31,303 nucleotides of DNA from DASWIG01 sp965371445. Its GTDB lineage: Bacteria > Acidobacteriota > Thermoanaerobaculia > Multivoradales > J023. Below, piece after piece: positions 1 through 7,793 of this stretch. Under the pieces are notes generated by a model. The model was not told where the DNA came from and did no database searches. It worked only from the letters and a program-made list of their open reading frames with translations. Location of the stretch: the NCBI GenBank assembly GCA_965371445.1, contig CBDUYN010000120.1:1-31303 (forward strand). The letters run 5' to 3'. The stretch's first letter is position 1; each line of letters opens with the position of its first letter. The position numbers were made by a program, and so were the translations under genes.

Positions 1-202
1 GTTGGCGAAGGATCTGACAATTTTGGACCAAGGGGTTGACACAGGGTGTCTTCAGGGCTGATCGCCGCGGCGAGCCGGCCCAACCACCGTCACGGCGCCG
101 GGGCTCGTCGTCACCGCCGGAGGCGATGGTAGCACTCGCCGGCTCGACGGCCCGTAGCGTTCCCGCTAGACTCTCGACCTAACACGACGAGGAGAACAAG
201 AG

Positions 203-742
203 ATGACGCCTTTGAAACTTCGCACCGCCGCGGCCTTCGCGCTCGCGGCGCTCGTCCTCGCCCCGGGCCTCGTGTCGGGCGGCGAGTCCGCCACGACGCG
301 GATCGAGATCCGAAACGCCCGGATGCCGCTCCCGGGCGTCCTGAGCGGCGGACAGGTCACCCAGGAGCAACTCGCCCGTGCCGCCTCCGCCGGCTACCGA
401 ACCGTCGTCAACCTGCGGATGCCCGAGGAGCTCCGGGAGTGGGACGAGCCGTCGACGGTCGAGGACCTGGGGATGCGCTACGTCTCGCTCCCGATCCCGG
501 GCGTCGAGGGGATCACCCGCGAGAATGCCGAGAAGCTCGCTGCGATTCTCGCCGACGAGGAGCTCTATCCGATGGTCCTCCACTGTGGCAGCGGCAACCG
601 CATCGGAGCGCTCTTTGCCCTGATGGCCTTCCACCTCGAGGGCAAGGACGCCGAGGCCGCCCTGGCGGTCGGGCGCGAGGCCGGTCTGACGCGCCTCGAG
701 CCCTTGGTGCGCGAGAAGCTCGGCCTGCCGGTCGCCGAGTAA
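203..742 (+). CDS. Secreted DUF442/dual-specificity-phosphatase-like protein
   Basis: The 179-residue protein starts with a basic stretch and a hydrophobic Ala/Leu-rich segment ending near VSGGES, which is a plausible Sec signal peptide, so it probably acts in the periplasm. The mature part carries LSGGQVTQEQL near residue 50, TVVNLRMPEE near 70 and the active-site loop HCGSGNRIGAL, with Cys128 and Arg133 spaced as C-x4-R. This is the arrangement of the DUF442 / Blh (beta-lactamase-hydrolase-like) group of the cysteine phosphatase and rhodanese-like fold; classical tyrosine phosphatases use C-x5-R. The ATG at 203 is supported by GAGGAG at 189-194, eight bases upstream. A phosphatase or sulfur-transfer role is family inference and the substrate is unknown. 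It is separated by about 350 bases from the next gene, so membership in the polysaccharide locus is uncertain. Confidence 0.8.
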   Translation: MTPLKLRTAAAFALAALVLAPGLVSGGESATTRIEIRNARMPLPGVLSGGQVTQEQLARAASAGYRTVVNLRMPEELREWDEPSTVEDLGMRYVSLPIPGVEGITRENAEKLAAILADEELYPMVLHCGSGNRIGALFALMAFHLEGKDAEAALAVGREAGLTRLEPLVREKLGLPVAE

Positions 743-1098
743 GACGAAGAAGAAGGACGGAAAATCCCCCAAGCCCCCTTTCCTAAAGCGGGGAACGTCC
801 CGGAAGGATCCAGGGAGCTTGGCCGACGGCGACCCCGACGGCCGGCGAGGCGCGGCAAGGAGACGGTTGTGCCTCGGCCGTCGCAGTGCTACACTCCGGC
901 CGGGCCAAGCTCGGAGCCGCTCCGCTCCTCGTCGCGAAAGACCCTCGAATCAGCCGGATCGCTCCCATCTGGAACCGTGCCCTCCGGCAGCTGGGAGCCA
1001 AAGCCCCATCGGTCTCCGCTGACCGAGGTCTTGTGGACCTGTTCAAAACCCCGAGCTGCTTCAGCGCACGCAGGTTTTAGATCTCAGGAGGTTACGAC
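743..1098. other. Intergenic spacer without a convincing gene
   Basis: The open frames here are short, overlap each other on both strands and resemble nothing I recognise. The spacer ends with a strong ribosome site, AGGAGG at 1086-1091, that serves the small membrane protein at 1099. A weak promoter candidate at 867-895 is listed separately. I see no clear hairpin plus T-run to end transcription of the upstream gene. Confidence 0.6.
867..895 (+). promoter_or_regulatory. Weak sigma70-like promoter candidate
   Basis: TTGTGC at 867-872 and TACACT at 890-895 are separated by exactly 17 bases. The -35 matches consensus at only three of six positions and the -10 at four of six, in a GC-rich background. 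If used, it would give a leader of about 200 bases before the 69-residue protein at 1099 and could drive the 1099-4499 pair. Confidence 0.22.
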
Positions 1099-1308
1099 AT
1101 GAAGAGCTCGAAATGGACGATTCTGATGATTCTCGGTGCGTTGGCACTGACGGCAGAGAATGCATATGCCTACCTTGATCCGGGCAGCGGTAGCTTCATT
1201 CTGCAGGCTATCGTCACCGCTCTCATCGGCTCGGCGCTGGCGATCAAGGTGTTCTGGCAGAAGATCAAGGCCTTCTTCGGGCGCCTGTTCACCAGCTCCG
1301 GCGACTGA
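1099..1308 (+). CDS. Small membrane protein with YLDPGSGS motif
   Basis: The product is 69 residues. A basic N-terminus and hydrophobic run (residues 6-24) end in AENAYA, which looks like a cleavable signal peptide. The likely mature N-terminus is then YLDPGSGSFILQ, followed by a second hydrophobic segment (about residues 35-52) and a basic amphipathic tail, KVFWQKIKAFFGRLF. I recognise this pattern (signal, YLDPGxGS, one membrane span, K/F/R-rich tail) as a recurring family of uncharacterised miniproteins often found beside polysaccharide or sulfatase genes. No function is established to my knowledge. AGGAGG at 1086-1091 with seven bases of spacing is the strongest ribosome site in the window, suggesting high translation. 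The gene lies 137 bases before the 1017-residue fusion and in the same direction. Confidence 0.85.
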   Translation: MKSSKWTILMILGALALTAENAYAYLDPGSGSFILQAIVTALIGSALAIKVFWQKIKAFFGRLFTSSGD

Positions 1309-1445
1309 TCCTCACCCGGTGAGCGCATAGGTCCGGCGGCTGCCGCGCGGCGCCGTCGGCGAGAGCGGTCCCTCGGCGAGGATCGGACCAACAGCGTCCC
1401 CGCTCAGGAAGGCTCCCAGGGCGGGGCTTCTCGGGAGTCTGTTCC

Positions 1446-4400
1446 ATGACCAAGGTCTCGTCACATCAGGTTGTGATCCTCGGAGCCGGCAGGAGCCACA
1501 CCGGCAGCGCTCCCTCGGCGATGGCGTCGGTCGGTGATCAACATCGTCTGATGGACTGGCTCCTGGCCGCTTTCTCGGTTCTCCCGACACCGGAAATCTT
1601 GTTCGTCGGTGGCTACAAGGCGGATGCTGTCGAGGTTCGATATCCCGAAGTCCGCTATTTCTTCAACCCCGACTGGGCCAAGACCGGGCCCGCCAGATCT
1701 CTCTCCCTCGTACCGTTCTCCTCTGGGCAGGCTACGTACGTTTGCTACTCGGACGTCGTCTTCCGTCCCGACCTGGTCCGCCGTATGGAAGCGTCGGGTG
1801 CGGATTTCGCCCTGGCGGTGGACACGCGTTGGCGAGTGCGCTACGACCGGCGGAGCCGCGGTGACCTCGACCGGGCAGAGAAGGTGCTGTGCGACGGCGA
1901 TCGGGTCGTCGACGTCGGGCGGCAGGTTCCGACCTCCGACGCGGACGCCGAATTCGCCGGTTTGCTGAAGGTCCGGGGTCAGGCGGCAGAGGCGCTGCAC
2001 GACGTGATCCGAGGCGGCCGCTTCCACCCTCGCGCGGGTTTGCCCGAGCTGATCCGGCTTCTCCATCTCGACGACCTGGACCCCGTGGCCATCGACGTTC
2101 ACGGGGATTGGGCAGAGCTGAACGCCCCTCAGGATCTGGCCCGCTTCGTCCTGGGAACCAAGGCCGAATCGCTGGAACGACTGAAGCCTTTGATCCGCAA
2201 CGGGTACATCGGCGACCTCGTCTCCTTCACCCACAAAACGTGGCAGGAAGATGGCCACGGCATCGTCGAGAGGCTGCGTGGAGTCTTTCACGCTGCTCTG
2301 GTCATCGTCCGCAGCAGCGCGCTCAACGAAGACAGCTGGGTGCAATCCGCCGCTGGCGCCTACAAGAGCGTCGCCAACATCTCCGTCACCGACACGAAGC
2401 GACTCTCGGCGGCGATCGACGAAGTCTTTCTCTCCTACGGCGAGCCGATGGAGGAGAACCAGGTTCTCGTCCAGGAGATGCTGCGCGACGTCGTCATGAG
2501 CGGCGTCATCATGACGCGGACCCCTTCGCTCGGCGCACCGTATTATGTCATCAACTTCGATGACACCAGCGCCCGAACCGACACCGTGACTGCGGGCGAC
2601 AGCAGCTTGATCCGCACGGTCTTTCTGTATCGCAAGGCCGAGATACGCTCCGATTTGCCGGCCGAGCTCCATCGCCTGATGGAGATGGTCGCGGAGCTGG
2701 AGAGATTGGTCGGACACAACTCGCTGGACATCGAATTTGGCTTCACTCTCGACGGCCGCGGCCACGTTCTCCAGGTGCGGCCGATCGCCGTCTCCCATCT
2801 CGATGCACCGGTGGACGACGAGCTGGTCGCTCAAGGCGTGGACGACGCCCTGCGCTATTACCGCGAGCTCCAGAAACCCTCGCCCTTTCTCCTGGGACGC
2901 TCGACCTCCTTCAGCGTCATGACCGATTGGAATCCGGCCGAGATGATTGGCACCAAGCCCCAACGGCTCGCCTTTTCGCTCTACCGTCTCCTGATCACCG
3001 ATGAGGTCTGGGCCCGGCAGCGGGCGGAATATGGGTATCGCGACGTCCGTCCGTCGAACCTGATCGTAGACTTTCTCGGGCATCCATTCGTCGATGTCCG
3101 AGCCGATTTCAACTCCTTTGTCCCGGCAGCGCTTGACGACGAGCTGGCCTCCCGTTTGGTAGAACACTACCTCGACCACCTACGATCCAACCCCGAGCTC
3201 CACGACAAGGTTGAGTTCGAGGTTCTCTTTACCTGTCTGACTTTCGACTTCGATCAACGTGTCGAGCGGCTGCGCCATGCGGGCTTTTCCGGCTCGGACA
3301 TCGGCTGTCTGCGTGAGGCCTTGCGGGACGTCACGCGAGGTGGATTCGGGCGTTGTGCCAAGGATCTGGTCGAGCTTGAAGGCTTCCGGCAGCGCTTCGA
3401 CGCCATGGTCGCAGCGGCGCCACCGCCACTGGAGCTCGCGTTTCTGCTCCTCGACGACGCCCGCAGGACCGGGGTCCCCCTCTTTTCCCACCTGGCCCGG
3501 AACGCCTTCGTAGCCGTGAGCCTGCTCCATTCCCTGCGCGCTGCCGGCCACCTCACGGCCGAGGAAGTCGAGGCCTTCTTCGCGTCGATGCGTACCGTGC
3601 CGAGCGCCATGCAGGAAGATGCGGCCCAGGTCGTGGCCGGGCAGATGAGCTGGGAGGAGCTCGTGGCGGTCTACGCTCACCTGCGTCCCGGCTCGTACGA
3701 CATCACCTCGCCGTGCTATGGAGACGCTCCCGAGGAGTTTCTGCGGCCGATGCTCCGGCAGCCCTTGCAGGCGTCACCCAGGATGTCCGCCGCCCCCTGG
3801 AGCGAGTCCACCCGGGAGCTCCTCACGAGGGAGCTTGCCAAGCTCGGCCTCGGCGTCGACGCGGTGCGATTCGAGAGCTTTCTACGAGACGCGATCGAGG
3901 GCCGCGAATTCGGGAAATTCGCCTTCATGCGTCACGTCAACTCCGCGCTGGAGAGTCTCGCGACGTTCGGCCAGGGCCACGGTGTCTCGCGCGAAGAGCT
4001 CTCCCACGTCCGGATCCAAGACCTGCTGGCGCTGCGCCGAGCTTCGGCCGAAAACGTCCGTGATCATCTGCAAGGTCTGGCCCGAGCCGGCCGCGAGGCC
4101 TTCTTCGTCACCCAGGCCGTCTGCCTTCCCAGTCAAATCTTCTCGGAAGAGGATTTCCTCTGCTTCGAGCAGCTCAAGGCTGAGCCCAATTTCGTCACCC
4201 GCCTGAAGGTGCGCGCTGAAGTCGCCTCCCTGGCTGGCCCGGTGTCTCCCGGGCTCAAGTTCGAAGACAAGATTGTTCTACTGCCCAACGCCGATCCGGG
4301 TTTTGACTGGATCTTTTCTCGCCGTATCGCCGGCTTGGTCACGATGTACGGTGGCCTCAACTCTCACATGGCGATTCGCGCTGCCGAGCTGCGACTCCCG

Positions 4401-4499
4401 GCGGCCATCGGTGTCGGCGAGCTTCTCTATGACAAGATCTACCAAGCCCAGATCCTCGAGCTGGACTGCGCCAGCCGGCAGATCAAGGTCATCCGTTAG
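1446..4499 (+). CDS. Nucleotidyltransferase-kinase fusion, phosphoramidate pathway type (Cj1416/Cj1418-like)
   Basis: The 1017-residue protein has two parts. Residues 1-235 form a nucleotidyltransferase with VVILGAGRSH at the N-terminus, EILFVGGYKADAV, YFFNPDWAKTGPARSL and a metal-binding Asp in YSDVVF. Residues 250-1017 resemble PEP synthase/PPDK: an ATP-binding domain with VIVRSSALNEDS near 288 and HVLQVRPIAVSH near 442, a long middle domain, and a C-terminal phosphohistidine domain with NSHMAIRAAELRLP, where His974 is the predicted phosphocarrier. In Campylobacter jejuni, Cj1418 (L-glutamine kinase) and Cj1416 (CTP:phosphoglutamine cytidylyltransferase) catalyse the first two steps of capsule phosphoramidate synthesis and have these same domain types. 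The following gene fragment resembles Cj1417, which makes that reading more specific than generic PEP synthase. The assignment is from memory of the family. An alternative is a PEP-dependent sugar or phosphonate enzyme. The start is supported by GGGAG at 1433-1437, eight bases upstream. Confidence 0.7.
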   Translation: MTKVSSHQVVILGAGRSHTGSAPSAMASVGDQHRLMDWLLAAFSVLPTPEILFVGGYKADAVEVRYPEVRYFFNPDWAKTGPARSLSLVPFSSGQATYVCYSDVVFRPDLVRRMEASGADFALAVDTRWRVRYDRRSRGDLDRAEKVLCDGDRVVDVGRQVPTSDADAEFAGLLKVRGQAAEALHDVIRGGRFHPRAGLPELIRLLHLDDLDPVAIDVHGDWAELNAPQDLARFVLGTKAESLERLKPLIRNGYIGDLVSFTHKTWQEDGHGIVERLRGVFHAALVIVRSSALNEDSWVQSAAGAYKSVANISVTDTKRLSAAIDEVFLSYGEPMEENQVLVQEMLRDVVMSGVIMTRTPSLGAPYYVINFDDTSARTDTVTAGDSSLIRTVFLYRKAEIRSDLPAELHRLMEMVAELERLVGHNSLDIEFGFTLDGRGHVLQVRPIAVSHLDAPVDDELVAQGVDDALRYYRELQKPSPFLLGRSTSFSVMTDWNPAEMIGTKPQRLAFSLYRLLITDEVWARQRAEYGYRDVRPSNLIVDFLGHPFVDVRADFNSFVPAALDDELASRLVEHYLDHLRSNPELHDKVEFEVLFTCLTFDFDQRVERLRHAGFSGSDIGCLREALRDVTRGGFGRCAKDLVELEGFRQRFDAMVAAAPPPLELAFLLLDDARRTGVPLFSHLARNAFVAVSLLHSLRAAGHLTAEEVEAFFASMRTVPSAMQEDAAQVVAGQMSWEELVAVYAHLRPGSYDITSPCYGDAPEEFLRPMLRQPLQASPRMSAAPWSESTRELLTRELAKLGLGVDAVRFESFLRDAIEGREFGKFAFMRHVNSALESLATFGQGHGVSREELSHVRIQDLLALRRASAENVRDHLQGLARAGREAFFVTQAVCLPSQIFSEEDFLCFEQLKAEPNFVTRLKVRAEVASLAGPVSPGLKFEDKIVLLPNADPGFDWIFSRRIAGLVTMYGGLNSHMAIRAAELRLPAAIGVGELLYDKIYQAQILELDCASRQIKVIR

Positions 4500-4507
4500 T
4501 CACCACG

Positions 4508-4750
4508 ATGAGAATCGGATTGAGCCACAGAGTGGAGGTCGGCGCCGGCTACGGCGAGCGCCGCTGCACCGCTCGGCGTGAACAGCGTCGGCGCGAGGTG
4601 CACCGATTGCTCACGGTTGCACAAGATGCCGAAGGGATCGGCACGACCTTCCACTTTCTACATCCCGCCCTTCGCGCCAAGGCTCTTGACATCCTGTTCA
4701 GGAGCGATGGGCTTCGCGGTGAAGCCTTGAATTCTCGAGAGACACGATAG
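4508..4750 (+). pseudogene. Truncated glutamine-amidotransferase-like hydrolase (Cj1417/peptidase C26-like) remnant
   Basis: Eight bases after the stop of the fusion gene an ATG opens MRIGLSHRVEVGAGYGERR. This matches the N-terminal pattern I associate with gamma-glutamyl hydrolase-like (peptidase C26) proteins of phosphoramidate clusters, which read (I/L)GI(S/T)QR followed by Y-x-E-x-R-D. After GERR, near base 4564, the expected continuation (D-x-L-D-x-x-W and the catalytic Cys-His-Glu domain of about 200 residues) is absent. The frame instead runs through unrelated Arg-rich sequence to a stop at 4750. This looks like a gene cut by recombination that retained its start. The family enzyme releases CDP-phosphoramidate from gamma-glutamyl-CDP-amidate. 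The resemblance rests on about 19 residues, so chance similarity is possible. Confidence 0.45.
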
Positions 4751-4780
4751 CAGACCATCTTCGAGAGGTTGATACTGGAT

Positions 4781-7780
4781 ATGGAAATGAAGAACGAAAA
4801 CAGTCTCACTCTCGATGGCATCCATCTCTTTTTCTTATCTGGGTTTGCCATCGCGCAGCCACTCTTCGACTTGCTGTCCCGGCGGGCAGAGTTTTTTGTC
4901 ATTCGCAATACTGCACCGAAAGATATTATCCTCTTCGCGCTGATATTGTCTTTCTTGCCACCGACGCTTCTCGCCCTGTTTGAAGGGCTGGTCGGGCTCT
5001 TCGGCAAGCTACCGCGAAAAGTCTTACACTACTTCTTCGTTTTCGCCCTAGTGGCGCTGATTGCCTTGCCCATTGCGAAACGGACAGGTGGCGTTCCAGA
5101 TGCCATGTTGATTGTCACTGCTATCCTCACAAGCGCCTTGGTGACTCTGGGATATTCGCGAGTTACACTGATTCGCGACCCGTTGTTTTTGATGATGGCA
5201 TCGATTGTAGTATTTCTCTTCCCCGGCCTCTTCCTCTTTCGTTCGTCTGTTTCCAGAGTGATCTTCCCAGAGCGTCACGCGATCAGCGATGCGGCCGCGA
5301 AAGCAGGCGCCGACACACCGGTGATCTTTGTCGTCTTTGATGAATTCGCGGTAACGTCCTTGATGAATGAGAAACGACAGATCGACTCGACTCGCTATCC
5401 TAATTTTAAAGCATTGGCTGAAGAGAGCACATGGTATCGCAACGCCACGACGATGTATGCGTATACTCACAGGGCGCTGCCGACAATTCTAACGGGCAAG
5501 AGTCAGCCGCCGGATGCTCAACTTCTACCGTTCTTTTCGGATCATCCGGAAAATCTCTTCACTCTGCTGAGCAACACACATGAGGTGCACGCCTGGGAGA
5601 CGACAACTCAATTGTGTCCGAAAGAGACCTGTGAAGACTCTGGTGACGAGGAAGACGACAACATCTTTTCCCTCTGTGAGGACGTTACTGTCATCTATCT
5701 GCATATCATCCTTCCTGAGGCATCTACCTCAACGTTGCCACCTGTCGACCAGAACTGGAGATCCTTCAAGGCTGGCAATGTCGAAGAGAGGCCTGCGGAG
5801 TTTGACAGGAATGGGAACAGGTCGGAGCAGATGACCCTGCATAGCTGGATTCAGACGCAGCCATGGGCGAAATGGACAAAGGAGAACCGCGCGGCGCGGT
5901 TTTCGCGATTTGTGCAGTCGATTCAGCCGCGCGGTCGCCCGGGACTATATTTCCTGCACACAATCCTGCCGCACGTGCCGTATAACTACTTGCCCTCCGG
6001 TAAGCTATACGGGACCGATGATGGCCGGCTGGGTCAAGTTTTGGAGCACTGGAAGGATGATGAGAGTCTGGTGAGATTGTCACAGCAGAGGTATCTCTTA
6101 CAGGTAGGTTTCGTGGATCGACTGGTCGGCGAGCTTATCGCTCATCTGAAAACCGTCGGCCTCTATGACCGCGCCCTCATCGTCTTCACGGCCGACCACG
6201 GAGTCAGTTTTCAAAGCGATGATCATCGTCGATCAATAACAGCAACAAACTACCAGGACATCATATCGATTCCATTATTCATAAGAATTCCCTACCAGGA
6301 GGTCGGCCGAATCGATGATACGAACGTCGAGACAATCGACATCTTGCCGACCGTCGCTGACATTCTAGATATTCCTCTCCCCTGGGAACCTGAAGGAGTT
6401 TCCGTTTTAGATCCGGGGCGCCCTGAACGCGAGGAGAAGCATGTCTATAGCGGTGCAAACGAATACACATATGAACGTTCGCTGAGTGCGAAGTATGACT
6501 CCTTGCGACGCAGGCTGGAGTTCTTCGGAGCCGAAAGTCGGGAAACTCTTTTTATAGCAGGACCGTACAGAGATCTAATCGGCTCAAAAGTCAGTGAAGC
6601 CATGGTCGACTCAGACAAGCCATATTCGGTTGAGGTCGAAGGGGTCGGCTTCTTTAGAAACATTGACCTTCAAGCGGCCTTCATACCGGCTCAAATAAAG
6701 GGCAGTGTCCGGTCGAAGGCGGGACGTTTCCCGGTCGCACTGGCGATTGGCCTCAATGGTACGATTCGTGCTGTCACAGAAAGCTACCAGCAGAAGACTC
6801 AAAATCGATTTTCGGCCGTCGTACCAGAATGGGCGTTGCGGCCCGGTTTCAATGATCTTGAGATCTTTACGGTCGACGTGTCGCCTGCTGGGAAGCGCAG
6901 TCTGAACCCGACGGTTCGCCGAGTTGGAGAATACCGACTCCTCAAGCAGGAGAATGGAGAGGAGACGCTCATTACTCCCGAAGGTAAAGCGATAGCTTTG
7001 GTGGACGGCTCTCCAACGTCTCGCCTACGCTGTCATCTTGAGAGGCGGCCAACTCCTGACGTCACACAGGCGCGCTTCGATGGCTGGGCGATAGATGTCG
7101 AGAATCGTCGGACCCCGGAGGAAATCGTGATCTTCCTGAACGGGAAGATACTATTGTCTGTCCGGCCAGACCGTGAACGGCCGGATATTGTCAAAGCATT
7201 CGGCGATGATCATCTGCTCTTGTCAGGTTTTAGCGTCGTCGCCCCATTAGTATTTTCAGATCACGAAGATAGCGAGATTCGAATCTTTGCCGTTCTGAAG
7301 ACAGGTATCGCGGCCGAGTTTCATTATCCTGTAGGTTATAAATGGCTGATACAATTCAAGCTTATGATGGAGAAATCCGAAGGTGAGTTCCTGGAAACGT
7401 CAGACGGAAAGTTGATCCCGGTCCGCCCTGGAGCGCTGCGCGGTCACATAGATATCTTCTCTGAGAAAGATGGTCAATCTATAATCGCTGGCTGGGCGGC
7501 AGACGTCAAGAACATGGAAACACCGAGCGACATCGTCGTCTTTGTAAGTGACGAATTCTTTCACGTCGATTATCCTCAGTTGCGGCGCCAGGATATTGTC
7601 AACGCTTTCGGCAACGAGGAGCTCCTCTGGTCAGGTTTTCATTTCGCCATCCCACAAGCTGATTTCCCAGGTCTCGACCTTTCGGAGGTCCGCATATTCG
7701 CTATCTCCAAGAGAGGCGTTGCGACGGAGCTCGGCAAAGCCCAGCCGCCTTCTTCGCCGCTCGATAATAACGAGGAATGA
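4781..7780 (+). CDS. Membrane-anchored sulfatase-family (alkaline phosphatase superfamily) protein with C-terminal repeats
   Basis: The protein is 999 residues from ATG 4781; a TTG at 4769 is also possible, but GAGAGG at 4763-4768 abuts it and is 12 bases from 4781. Residues 1-165 hold about five membrane helices. The sulfatase-like domain starts near 178 (VIFVVFDEFAVTSL, with a metal Asp), continues through YTHRALPTILTG, where a Thr near 229 sits in the nucleophile position, FLHTILPHVPYNY, and TADHGVSF near 470. Thr rather than Cys is the state of phosphoethanolamine/phosphoglycerol transferases and not of formylglycine sulfatases, so it may transfer or cleave a phospho-group on an envelope glycan. 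Residues 766-986 contain two copies of a GWAxDVxN module. The gene's GC is clearly lower than that of the flanking genes, which suggests horizontal acquisition. It converges with the gene ending at 7794. Confidence 0.75.
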   Translation: MEMKNENSLTLDGIHLFFLSGFAIAQPLFDLLSRRAEFFVIRNTAPKDIILFALILSFLPPTLLALFEGLVGLFGKLPRKVLHYFFVFALVALIALPIAKRTGGVPDAMLIVTAILTSALVTLGYSRVTLIRDPLFLMMASIVVFLFPGLFLFRSSVSRVIFPERHAISDAAAKAGADTPVIFVVFDEFAVTSLMNEKRQIDSTRYPNFKALAEESTWYRNATTMYAYTHRALPTILTGKSQPPDAQLLPFFSDHPENLFTLLSNTHEVHAWETTTQLCPKETCEDSGDEEDDNIFSLCEDVTVIYLHIILPEASTSTLPPVDQNWRSFKAGNVEERPAEFDRNGNRSEQMTLHSWIQTQPWAKWTKENRAARFSRFVQSIQPRGRPGLYFLHTILPHVPYNYLPSGKLYGTDDGRLGQVLEHWKDDESLVRLSQQRYLLQVGFVDRLVGELIAHLKTVGLYDRALIVFTADHGVSFQSDDHRRSITATNYQDIISIPLFIRIPYQEVGRIDDTNVETIDILPTVADILDIPLPWEPEGVSVLDPGRPEREEKHVYSGANEYTYERSLSAKYDSLRRRLEFFGAESRETLFIAGPYRDLIGSKVSEAMVDSDKPYSVEVEGVGFFRNIDLQAAFIPAQIKGSVRSKAGRFPVALAIGLNGTIRAVTESYQQKTQNRFSAVVPEWALRPGFNDLEIFTVDVSPAGKRSLNPTVRRVGEYRLLKQENGEETLITPEGKAIALVDGSPTSRLRCHLERRPTPDVTQARFDGWAIDVENRRTPEEIVIFLNGKILLSVRPDRERPDIVKAFGDDHLLLSGFSVVAPLVFSDHEDSEIRIFAVLKTGIAAEFHYPVGYKWLIQFKLMMEKSEGEFLETSDGKLIPVRPGALRGHIDIFSEKDGQSIIAGWAADVKNMETPSDIVVFVSDEFFHVDYPQLRRQDIVNAFGNEELLWSGFHFAIPQADFPGLDLSEVRIFAISKRGVATELGKAQPPSSPLDNNEE
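7076..7738 (+). repeat. Two-copy protein module GWAxDV...DIVxAFG...SGF
   Basis: Copy 1 is encoded at 7076-7329 and copy 2 at 7484-7738, each about 85 residues. Shared positions include GWA-DV-N, TP-x-x-IV-F, R-x-DIV-x-AFG, LL-x-SGF, E-(I/V)-RIFA and K-x-G-(I/V)-A-x-E. Both read as compact beta-rich accessory domains. A more divergent relative (GWLLDV ... RRPDVTEAL ... LGFVGLV) occurs in the glycosyltransferase at 21217-23148, encoded at about 21883-22143. Confidence 0.7.
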
Positions 7781-7793
7781 TGTGAACCACCGG

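Noticed and set aside
36..58. TTGACA at 36-41 with overlapping inverted repeat GACAC-agg-GTGTC (38-50) as promoter plus operator for the first gene
   Set aside because: The -35 is perfect, but nothing resembling a -10 lies 16-18 bases downstream (TGATCG at 59), and the repeat is only five bases per arm, short enough to be chance.
1309..1445. GC-rich inverted sequences after the miniprotein gene as a terminator
   Set aside because: Pairing is imperfect, there is no T-run, and the downstream gene has its own ribosome site but no promoter, so read-through is as likely.
1461..3179. Minus-strand 572-codon frame opposite the nucleotidyltransferase-kinase fusion
   Set aside because: It has no recognisable motif and lies wholly within a gene whose opposite frame encodes well-conserved domains.
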